DNA of 8,238 bases. Origin: Prevotella sp. Lineage in GTDB: Bacteria > Bacteroidota > Bacteroidia > Bacteroidales > Bacteroidaceae. Positions within the stretch are counted from its first letter, which is position 1. Each line of letters opens with the position of its first letter. The stretch covers positions 1-8,238 of the forward strand of contig JAGBQP010000131.1 in NCBI GenBank assembly GCA_017632825.1. The letters run 5' to 3'. Made by a program: the position numbers and the translations under genes. Below, piece after piece: positions 1 through 5,684 of this stretch. The notes under the pieces were generated by a model. It saw only the letters and a list, made by a program, of their open reading frames with translations. It was not told the DNA's origin and did not search any database.

Positions 1-157
1 CCAGTACTTTGAGCGTCTCGCCCTGATGGAAGAGGCCAAGTCACTGCCTTTCGGTGCCGTCTTCGACTACTTCAACCTGAAGAACAACGTGCCCGTTGGC
101 GAAGAGTTCATTGCTGCCATCCAGCAGTATGAGCGCGACGTCACATCGAAGCGCTAA
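1..157 (+). CDS. rhaA: L-rhamnose isomerase, C-terminal fragment (5' end outside window)
   Basis: This is the last 51 codons of an open frame that enters from the left edge (first full codon at base 2) and stops at TAA 155-157. RhaA converts L-rhamnose to L-rhamnulose in the cytoplasm, the first step of rhamnose breakdown. The tail reads LALMEEAKSLPFGAVFDYF, then NNVPVGEEF, and ends YERDVTSKR. This lines up well with the RhaA C-terminus as I remember it from E. coli (LALLEELKTLPWEAVWDMY, then TPVGSEW, then a YEKEI-type ending) and even better with Bacteroides homologues. The metal and substrate residues lie upstream and cannot be checked here. The neighbouring aldolase RhaD supports the identification. 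The permease gene starts 84 bases downstream on the same strand with no TAnnTTTG promoter in the gap, so the two are probably cotranscribed. Confidence 0.88.
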   Translation, partial: QYFERLALMEEAKSLPFGAVFDYFNLKNNVPVGEEFIAAIQQYERDVTSKR

Positions 158-241
158 TATGGGCCAAGGCACGATTGGTCAAAGCATTTCATTGCATAGA
201 AGTCAAATTGTCAAAATGTCTAATAGCATTCAATAGCCAAT

Positions 242-1576
242 ATGTCAAAAAGCAGTTCTCTGAAGAGCACACTCGCTGTGTCGCTCAACAACTATCTGGA
301 TGCCGGTGCCATCGTCGCCGGCTCCAGCGGCATCACTTTGTGGCAGAACTACCTGGGACTGTCGGAGATGCATCTGGGATGGCTCAACGCTCTCAGCGCC
401 AACGCACTGGGTGCTGCCATCGGCGCTATCATCGGCGGTTTCCTGGCCGACAAGTTCGGACGTAAGTTTATCTTCACATACAATCTGCTGGTCTATATGC
501 TGGGCGTGCTGATTGTCATGTTCAGCTTCAGCTACCCCATGTTGTTGGGCGGTTTCCTCGTCACGGGCATCAGCGTCGGCATCGGCGTTCCTGCCTCTTG
601 GACGTACATCTCAGAGTCGTCCGAGGTACACAACCGCGGCCGCAACATCTGTATCTCGCAGATGTCGTGGGGACTGGGCCCGATGTTCATTCTCTTCTTT
701 GGCATGCTGCTGGCGCCAGGCGGATTGCTCTGGGGACCTGTTGAGTCGCTGGCCAACGCCATCATCGGTGCCGACGCAGCACAGACTGCCGTCGAGGTAT
801 TCTCGTCACGTGTGGTCTTCTTCACGCTGTTTGCTGTGGCACTCGTGGCCTGGACACTGCAGCGCCAGCTGGAAGAGAGCGCAGAGTTCACCGCTAAACA
901 GGCAGAGGACAAGGGCAGCAGCATTGTCGATAACATCAAACTGCTGTTCACCAACAAAATAGCTGTTAAGACTGTTGCGTTTCTGGCAACTATCTACCTC
1001 ACATGGAACCTCGTAGCCTCTGTCATGGGCTTCTTCATGCCCCACGTCTATGAGACGGCTGGCGGTCTGAGCAACGAGACAGCCAACATGCTAAGCTGCG
1101 TCAGTTGGGTGTTCGTCGTCGTCACCACGTTCATCATCTCGTTCTATGTTGACAAGGTGGCCCACCGTTTGTTCTACGTCTTCGGTCTGGCAGCCGCCCT
1201 CAGTGCATGGCTCCTCGTCATCGGCGGCGGCATCACTGGCATTGCCGGCATTTGGGTGTTCACCATCCTGTGGGGCATCAACAACGGCAGCTCCGTGCAG
1301 GTATTCTATGCCCTTTGGGGTTCAGAGCTCTTCCCTGCTAAGTTCCGTGCCGGCGCCCAAGGTCTGATGTTCTTCATCGTTCGCGGCCTCTCTGCTGTCT
1401 GGGGCCTCGTCTTCACCTTTATCTATGGTGAGAACGGCGAAGGCTTCACACTGGCAGCCTACTGCATGGTGGTACTGCTGGTAATTGCTTTGGTAGTAGG
1501 CCTTCTTGGCATGCCGAACACACGCGGTCGCTCATTAGACGACATCACTCGCGAGAGATATGGTGAGAATTACTAA
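242..1576 (+). CDS. MFS sugar-porter-type permease, probable L-rhamnose transporter
   Basis: This is a 444-residue, strongly hydrophobic protein with about 12 membrane segments, split by a polar central loop (about residues 207-240) as in the major facilitator superfamily. Visible signatures are MFS motif A, GGFLADKFGRK at 65-75; a sugar-porter-like YISESSEVHNRGR at 122-134; ELFPAKFRA at 362-370; and a C-terminal PNTRGRSLDDI at 425-435, which resembles the PETKGxSLEEI signature of sugar porters. The start is fixed by an in-frame TAA at 221-223 and no other start between it and ATG 242. Its position between rhaA and rhaD suggests that it brings L-rhamnose across the inner membrane by cation symport. 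That substrate is inferred from context only. Rhamnose loci of enterobacteria and Bacteroides usually carry the unrelated RhaT symporter here, so this would be a non-homologous replacement. Other sugars remain possible. Confidence 0.85.
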   Translation: MSKSSSLKSTLAVSLNNYLDAGAIVAGSSGITLWQNYLGLSEMHLGWLNALSANALGAAIGAIIGGFLADKFGRKFIFTYNLLVYMLGVLIVMFSFSYPMLLGGFLVTGISVGIGVPASWTYISESSEVHNRGRNICISQMSWGLGPMFILFFGMLLAPGGLLWGPVESLANAIIGADAAQTAVEVFSSRVVFFTLFAVALVAWTLQRQLEESAEFTAKQAEDKGSSIVDNIKLLFTNKIAVKTVAFLATIYLTWNLVASVMGFFMPHVYETAGGLSNETANMLSCVSWVFVVVTTFIISFYVDKVAHRLFYVFGLAAALSAWLLVIGGGITGIAGIWVFTILWGINNGSSVQVFYALWGSELFPAKFRAGAQGLMFFIVRGLSAVWGLVFTFIYGENGEGFTLAAYCMVVLLVIALVVGLLGMPNTRGRSLDDITRERYGENY

Positions 1577-1596
1577 ATACTCCATGAGATAGCGTC

Positions 1597-1614
1597 GAAT
1601 TTTCTCGAAAATTC
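1597..1614. repeat. Short perfect palindrome after the permease gene
   Basis: The arms gaattttc (1597-1604) and gaaaattc (1607-1614) are perfect reverse complements separated by two bases. The site lies 20 bases after the permease stop and just before the terminator hairpin. It could form a 7-bp stem with a four-base loop in the mRNA or be a dyad protein site. It could also be chance in AT-rich DNA. Confidence 0.4.
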
Positions 1615-1618
1615 AACC

Positions 1619-1656
1619 AAAAGAGGCCGTCCTACAATCGTAAGACGGCCTCTTTT
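1619..1656. terminator. Bidirectional intrinsic terminator shared by the permease gene and rhaD
   Basis: The 13-base arms aaaagaggccgtc (1619-1631) and gacggcctctttt (1644-1656) are perfect reverse complements around a 12-base loop. The GC-rich core is flanked by A on the left and T on the right, so the RNA ends in a U-run in either direction. It lies 42 bases after the permease stop and 65 bases after the rhaD stop, between two convergent genes, so it can terminate both transcripts. Confidence 0.9.
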
Positions 1657-1685
1657 ATTTCTTAAGCTATACTTTACTGTCAATT

Positions 1686-1710
1686 CTCCCGTGGGTTCTC
1701 CACGATGGAG
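1686..1710 (-). other. Small hairpin just downstream of the rhaD stop codon
   Basis: Bases 1686-1694 (ctcccgtgg) pair with 1700-1704 (ccacg) and 1707-1710 (ggag). This gives nine base pairs with a two-base bulge and a five-base loop. It begins 11 bases past the rhaD stop on the minus strand and has no T-run after it, so it is not a classical terminator. It may stabilise the 3' end of the rhaD mRNA. Confidence 0.35.
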
Positions 1711-1721
1711 ACTCCTATGTG

Positions 1722-2531
1722 TTATCTGGGCAGATTGAAGGCGACGGTCATCTCCTTCATCTGCTCGTCGCTCATACCCTCTGGCTCAAAGCCCATACAT
1801 TTCGCATTGATGTATATCTTGGCCGACTTAGAGAGCACGTCTATCTGGTCGAAAGCATCCATTACGTCCTTGCCTTTAGCAAAAACGCCGTGCTTCTCCC
1901 ACATGACTACGTCGTAGTCCTCCAGTTCTTTCAGCGTAGCCTCAGCCAGAGCGTTGGAGCCAGGCAGGGTGTAAGGCACAATACCCAGTCCCAGGGGGCA
2001 GAATGCTTTGGTCTCGGGAATCATCGACCATAGGATTTTCGTCAGCACATCTTTACCCAGGAAAGCACGGTTGTGGCTCATCGCAACCAGCTCAATGGGA
2101 TGAGTGTGGACGGTAGCCTTGTAGCCGCTGCCAGTCTCTATCTGACGGGCATGTACTGTAAGGTGCGAGGGCAGTTCACTGGTAGGCATCACAGGTTCGT
2201 CAGCAATGATAACGTATGATGCGCAGTCGTCAAGGATACGGATGACACTACCATTCAGCATCGGCTGGCGGGCCAGGTCACGCATACGCTTACCCGTTCC
2301 CTTGCAATAGAAGTAACAGCCCTTCAGCGCCGGCAGGGTGACACCAATCTGCTTGACTTCGCTGATTGCTGGCAGCTGACGGATTTCGTCATCAACATAT
2401 TCTGTAATATTCACGGTGATGTTGCCACCATTACGCTCAGCCCAGCCGTTCTGCCACAGATAGCCGGCGACCTCTGCAATCTTATAGACTTCCTCTTTCA
2501 GGGCGGGACGACCCTCTAAGATACTTTTCAT
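1722..2531 (-). CDS. rhaD: Rhamnulose-1-phosphate aldolase
   Basis: This 269-residue class II (zinc) aldolase splits L-rhamnulose 1-phosphate into dihydroxyacetone phosphate and L-lactaldehyde in the cytoplasm. The sequence closely resembles Bacteroides RhaD. Visible active-site residues are the phosphate-binding GGNITVN (35-41), Glu119 in PTSELPSHL, the zinc ligands His142 and His144 in VHTHPIE, and His214 in WEKHGVF. These correspond to Glu117, His141, His143 and His212 of the E. coli enzyme. I chose the ATG at 2531 (MKSILEGRP). The frame stays open to an ATG at 2588, but the 19 extra codons cross a TAnnTTTG promoter box at 2555-2562 and do not look like the family. The gene is convergent to rhaA and the permease gene, so it has its own promoter. 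The length is normal for the family (about 270). Confidence 0.95.
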   Translation of the reverse strand: MKSILEGRPALKEEVYKIAEVAGYLWQNGWAERNGGNITVNITEYVDDEIRQLPAISEVKQIGVTLPALKGCYFYCKGTGKRMRDLARQPMLNGSVIRILDDCASYVIIADEPVMPTSELPSHLTVHARQIETGSGYKATVHTHPIELVAMSHNRAFLGKDVLTKILWSMIPETKAFCPLGLGIVPYTLPGSNALAEATLKELEDYDVVMWEKHGVFAKGKDVMDAFDQIDVLSKSAKIYINAKCMGFEPEGMSDEQMKEMTVAFNLPR

Positions 2532-2554
2532 TGTTGTTGAAATTTTATTGGATG

Positions 2555-2562
2555 CAAAGGTA
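2555..2562 (-). promoter_or_regulatory. Bacteroidetes -7 box (TACCTTTG) for rhaD
   Basis: Read on the minus strand the bases are TACCTTTG, an exact match to the Bacteroidetes TAnnTTTG element. No clear TTTG -33 element lies 19-21 bases upstream, which may mean that an activator is needed, as would suit a sugar-induced gene. Transcription would start near 2550, leaving a leader of roughly 20 A-rich bases before the ATG at 2531. Confidence 0.65.
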
Positions 2563-2634
2563 GACATAATTCCCTTTTTATATCCCATGAAAAATGATAT
2601 TTGCGCCTAGAATTATGATTTTATAAGTTTTTCT

Positions 2635-2665
2635 TTTGTTTTTCGCTCACTTATTTGTACCTTTG
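2635..2665 (+). promoter_or_regulatory. Promoter of the DUF6621-like / polyamine / recA cluster
   Basis: TTTG at 2635-2638, a 19-base spacer, then TACCTTTG at 2658-2665 match the Bacteroidetes primary-sigma promoter in sequence and spacing. The region upstream is AT-rich. The box ends only five bases before the ATG at 2671, so the expected start of transcription falls at or within a base or two of the start codon. Confidence 0.75.
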
Positions 2666-2670
2666 TCCTC

Positions 2671-3252
2671 ATGAAACAATTCAAGGAAAATGTGATACTG
2701 GCCGATGCAGACTACATAGACCGCGTAGCCTTTGACTTGACCGTGAACTTTGAGCGCATGATTGGCCGCCAAATACCCAAAGCCGACATAGCCCGATGGG
2801 CCGACTGCGTGGCACTGGACGGCGGACTGCGCGAAGGCGACAACGACATTCAAGTGGTGCTGATACACGACAAGCAGCATACACTGCTCAAGAATTTCGT
2901 GCCGTCAGACTACGGAAAAGAGCTGAACGGACAGGCCTTCAAGGACCATCTGGGCGAGTTCGTCTTCGAAACGCATCCGGTTGAGGACATTGTGAGCAAG
3001 GACGACTTCCTGGCCGATGCTCTACAGATGATATGCAGCGACCCGGCGGTGAAGCGCATCATGGTGATTCCCGACAGCGAAGACTCCATAAAATTAAGCA
3101 AGGTGACACAGGTGCTTCGCCAGGCCGACGACGAGAAGCGCATAACGCTTTTTGCCATGCAACCACTGACAGGTTGTCAGTGTCGACAGGAGATTCTCGG
3201 CTACTCGCTGATGGCCGCACTGGGCATCAGAGGTGACGAGATAAAAGCATAA
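2671..3252 (+). CDS. DUF6621-like conserved Bacteroidales protein of unknown function
   Basis: This 193-residue soluble protein has no signal peptide or membrane segment. I recognise it as the Bacteroidales family that I believe is catalogued as DUF6621; the number is from memory. It opens with FKENVILADADYIDRVAFDL (4-23), then NFERMIGRQIP, WADCVALDGG (43-52) and a hydrophobic strand IQVVLIH (60-66). It closes with KRIMVIPDSED (128-138), ITLFAMQPL (158-166) and a C-terminal RQEILGYSLMAALGIRGDE. Alternating strands ending in acidic residues (Asp11, Asp13, Asp135, Asp138) suggest an alpha/beta fold and hint at a NYN/PIN-like arrangement, which is speculation. The start at 2671 sits five bases after a promoter box, so translation is probably leaderless. 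The next gene follows after 50 bases on the same strand, which suggests an operon with the polyamine enzyme and recA. Confidence 0.85.
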   Translation: MKQFKENVILADADYIDRVAFDLTVNFERMIGRQIPKADIARWADCVALDGGLREGDNDIQVVLIHDKQHTLLKNFVPSDYGKELNGQAFKDHLGEFVFETHPVEDIVSKDDFLADALQMICSDPAVKRIMVIPDSEDSIKLSKVTQVLRQADDEKRITLFAMQPLTGCQCRQEILGYSLMAALGIRGDEIKA

Positions 3253-3302
3253 ACTCCTTGTCATCAGGACTTCTAAGAAACTAAAAAACAACAAAATAAG
3301 AT

Positions 3303-4541
3303 ATGGCACGAGTATTAATGATTGGCGCCGGAGGCGTCGCTACGGTAGCAGCGTTCAAGATTGCACAGAACGCTGACGTGTTTACAGAATTCATGATTGC
3401 CAGCCGCCGCAAGGCAAAGTGCGACAAGATAGTAGAGGACATCCATAAGGCCGGCTACAAGTTGGACATCAAGACGGCTCAGGTTGATGCCGACGATGTT
3501 GAACAGCTGAAGGCGCTGTTCAACGACTACAAGCCCGAACTCGTGGTAAACCTCGCCCTGCCCTATCAGGACCTGACCATTATGGATGCCTGTCTGGCTT
3601 GCGGCTGCTCGTATCTGGACACAGCCAACTATGAGCCCAAGGACGAAGCCCACTTCGAATACTCCTGGCAGTGGGCCTACCGCGAGCGCTTTGAGAAAGC
3701 CGGTCTGACGGCCATTCTCGGCTGCGGTTTCGACCCGGGTGTCACCTCTATCTATACGGCCTACGCCGCCAAGCATCATTTCAAGGAGATTCAGTATCTC
3801 GACATCGTGGACTGCAACGCCGGCGACCACCACAAGGCATTCGCCACCAACTTCAATCCAGAGATTAACATCCGCGAGATTACCCAGAAGGGACTCTACT
3901 GGGAGAACGGCCAGTGGGTGGAGACCGAGCCGCTGGAAATCCACAAGGACCTGACATATCCCAACATCGGACCGCGCGACAGCTACCTGCTCCACCACGA
4001 GGAGATTGAGTCGCTCGTCATCAACTACCCCACCATCAAGCGTGCCCGTTTCTGGATGACCTTCGGACAGCAGTACCTGAAGCACCTGGAGGTAATTCAG
4101 AATATCGGCATGAGCCGCATCGACGAAGTCGTCTATGAGGCGCCATTGGCTGATGGCTCTGGCGTAGCAAAGGTGAAGATTGTTCCGTTGCAGTTCCTGA
4201 AAGCCGTGCTGCCTAACCCACAGGACCTCGGCGAGAACTACGAAGGCGAGACTTCCATCGGCTGCCGCATCCGCGGTATCGGAAACGATGGCAAGGAGCA
4301 CACCTATTATATATATAACAACTGCTCGCACCGTGCCGCCTATGAGGAGACCGGCATGCAGGGTGTCTCTTACACCACCGGTGTGCCTGCCATGATTGGC
4401 GCCATGATGTTCTGCAAGGGTCTGTGGAAGAAGCCCGGCGTCCACAACGTTGAGGAGTTCGACCCCGATCCCTTCATGGAGCAGCTCAACAAGCAGGGAC
4501 TGCCTTGGCACGAGATTCACGACGGAGACTTGGAACTGTAA
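3303..4541 (+). CDS. Carboxynorspermidine/carboxyspermidine dehydrogenase (saccharopine dehydrogenase family)
   Basis: This 412-residue cytoplasmic oxidoreductase likely condenses aspartate beta-semialdehyde with putrescine or 1,3-diaminopropane using NADPH. The product, carboxyspermidine or carboxynorspermidine, is the first intermediate of the alternative polyamine route. The N-terminus is a Rossmann nucleotide site, MIGAGGVATVAAFK (6-19), followed by ASRRKAKC (33-40). Family blocks closely match the Vibrio enzyme as I remember it: SYLDTANYE (103-111), GFDPGV (142-147), NAGDHHKAFATNFNPE (172-187), YIYNNCSH, YTTGVPA and DPDPF near the end. Databases often label this type 'saccharopine dehydrogenase', but these blocks favour the polyamine enzyme over lysine metabolism. 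The partner decarboxylase (NspC type) is not in the window. The start follows an A-rich leader typical of this phylum. recA begins 27 bases downstream, so the two are probably cotranscribed. Confidence 0.88.
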   Translation: MARVLMIGAGGVATVAAFKIAQNADVFTEFMIASRRKAKCDKIVEDIHKAGYKLDIKTAQVDADDVEQLKALFNDYKPELVVNLALPYQDLTIMDACLACGCSYLDTANYEPKDEAHFEYSWQWAYRERFEKAGLTAILGCGFDPGVTSIYTAYAAKHHFKEIQYLDIVDCNAGDHHKAFATNFNPEINIREITQKGLYWENGQWVETEPLEIHKDLTYPNIGPRDSYLLHHEEIESLVINYPTIKRARFWMTFGQQYLKHLEVIQNIGMSRIDEVVYEAPLADGSGVAKVKIVPLQFLKAVLPNPQDLGENYEGETSIGCRIRGIGNDGKEHTYYIYNNCSHRAAYEETGMQGVSYTTGVPAMIGAMMFCKGLWKKPGVHNVEEFDPDPFMEQLNKQGLPWHEIHDGDLEL

Positions 4542-4568
4542 TTGTAAAAACTAAACAACATATCAAAT

Positions 4569-5594
4569 ATGGCAAAGAAAGAAGAAAGCAAAGAACAGCT
4601 GACCCCGCAACAGCAGAAGTTGCAAGCCTTGCAGGCTGCTATGTCGAAGATCGAGAAGGACTTCGGCAAGGGAAGCATCATGAAAATGGGCGACGAAAAT
4701 ATAGAGAACGTAGAGGTGATTCCCACAGGTAGCATCGCTCTGAACGATGCACTCGGCGTGGGCGGCTATCCCAAAGGACGCATTATCGAAATCTACGGTC
4801 CCGAGTCTTCAGGTAAGACAACACTGGCTATTCACGCCATCGCTGAAGCCCAGAAGGCAGGCGGAATTGCAGCATTCATCGATGCTGAGCACGCCTTCGA
4901 CCGCTTCTATGCTCAGAAGTTGGGTGTCGATGTTGACAATCTCTACATCTCACAGCCCGACAACGGTGAACAGGCTCTGGAGATTGCCGACCAGCTGATT
5001 CGCTCGGCAGCCATCGACATTCTCGTCGTTGACTCAGTAGCAGCCCTGACACCTAAGAAGGAGATTGAGGGCGACATGGGCGACTCGGCCGTAGGTCTGC
5101 ACGCTCGTCTGATGTCGCAAGCCCTGCGCAAGCTGACCGCTACCATCTCCAAGACCAACACCACATGTATTTTCATCAATCAGTTACGCGAGAAAATCGG
5201 TATCATGTTTGGCAGTCCCGAGACCACTACAGGTGGTAACGCCCTGAAGTTCTACGCTTCAGTTCGTTTGGACATCCGCAAGGTAACCAGCATCAAGGAT
5301 GGCGACAACATCATCGGCAACCTGGTACGCGTCAGAGTAGTTAAAAACAAGGTGGCACCTCCTTTCCGCAAGGCTGAGTTCGAAATCACCTTTGGCGAAG
5401 GCATCTCCAAAATTGGCGAGATTCTGGATCTCGGAGTGGAGAATGGCATCATCGCGAAGAGCGGCTCATGGTTTAGCTACGGCAGTCAGAAACTGGCTCA
5501 GGGACGCGATGCCACTAAGGAGTTGCTCAAGGACAATCCTGAGTTGTGCGAAGAGTTGGAAGCCAAAATCATGCAGGCTATCAAGAACAGATAA
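4569..5594 (+). CDS. recA: Recombinase RecA
   Basis: This 341-residue RecA polymerises on single-stranded DNA, drives strand exchange in recombinational repair and stimulates LexA-type self-cleavage. Visible parts are an N-terminal polymerisation helix (about 10-35), Walker A GPESSGKT (77-84), catalytic Glu107 in DAEHAF, Walker B ILVVDS (151-156), the INQLREK segment with Gln205, and the DNA-binding L2 loop [11 protein letters not shown] (215-225). The [11 protein letters not shown] and [15 protein letters not shown] versions are typical of Bacteroidales. The tail ends [12 protein letters not shown] and lacks the long acidic C-terminus of E. coli RecA. Only 27 A-rich bases separate it from the polyamine gene, and I see neither a TAnnTTTG promoter nor an obvious LexA-box dyad there. 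Expression therefore probably depends on the upstream promoter at 2635-2665. The ATG at 4569 gives the standard MAKK-type start. Confidence 0.98.
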   Translation: MAKKEESKEQLTPQQQKLQALQAAMSKIEKDFGKGSIMKMGDENIENVEVIPTGSIALNDALGVGGYPKGRIIEIYGPESSGKTTLAIHAIAEAQKAGGIAAFIDAEHAFDRFYAQKLGVDVDNLYISQPDNGEQALEIADQLIRSAAIDILVVDSVAALTPKKEIEGDMGDSAVGLHARLMSQALRKLTATISKTNTTCIFINQLREKIGIMFGSPETTTGGNALKFYASVRLDIRKVTSIKDGDNIIGNLVRVRVVKNKVAPPFRKAEFEITFGEGISKIGEILDLGVENGIIAKSGSWFSYGSQKLAQGRDATKELLKDNPELCEELEAKIMQAIKNR

Positions 5595-5617
5595 TCAGAA
5601 GATAAGCAGCCATCATA

Positions 5618-5648
5618 AAAAATCCCGTCTTTGCAGGACGGGATTTTT
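5618..5648. terminator. Bidirectional intrinsic terminator between recA and the exported-protein gene
   Basis: The arms aaaaatcccgtc (5618-5629) and gacgggattttt (5637-5648) pair perfectly over 12 bp around a seven-base loop. An A-run on the left and a T-run on the right give a U-tract in both directions. It lies 23 bases after the recA stop and 36 bases after the end of the convergent minus-strand gene, so it can serve both. Confidence 0.93.
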
Positions 5649-5684
5649 ATTGTTCTATAGTCTGGTTATCTGTTGTGTGACGAC

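Noticed and set aside
161..180. Weak stem (ggccaa / ttggtc) just after the rhaA stop
   Set aside because: It is six pairs including one G-U, with no T-run, and too weak to call a terminator between rhaA and the permease gene.
159..236. A 25-codon open frame (ATG 159 to TAG 234-236) ending five bases before the permease start, a possible leader peptide
   Set aside because: It has no recognisable ribosome site and no similarity I know, and such frames are common by chance. Translational coupling is possible but not supported by the sequence alone.
2532..2588. 19-codon N-terminal extension of rhaD
   Set aside because: It crosses the TACCTTTG promoter box at 2555-2562, and family members begin at MKSILE.
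3315..4520. 401-codon open frame antisense to the carboxyspermidine dehydrogenase gene
   Set aside because: It is a shadow of a GC-rich gene. It has no known motifs and low-complexity Val/Leu-rich composition, while the plus strand encodes a clear enzyme.
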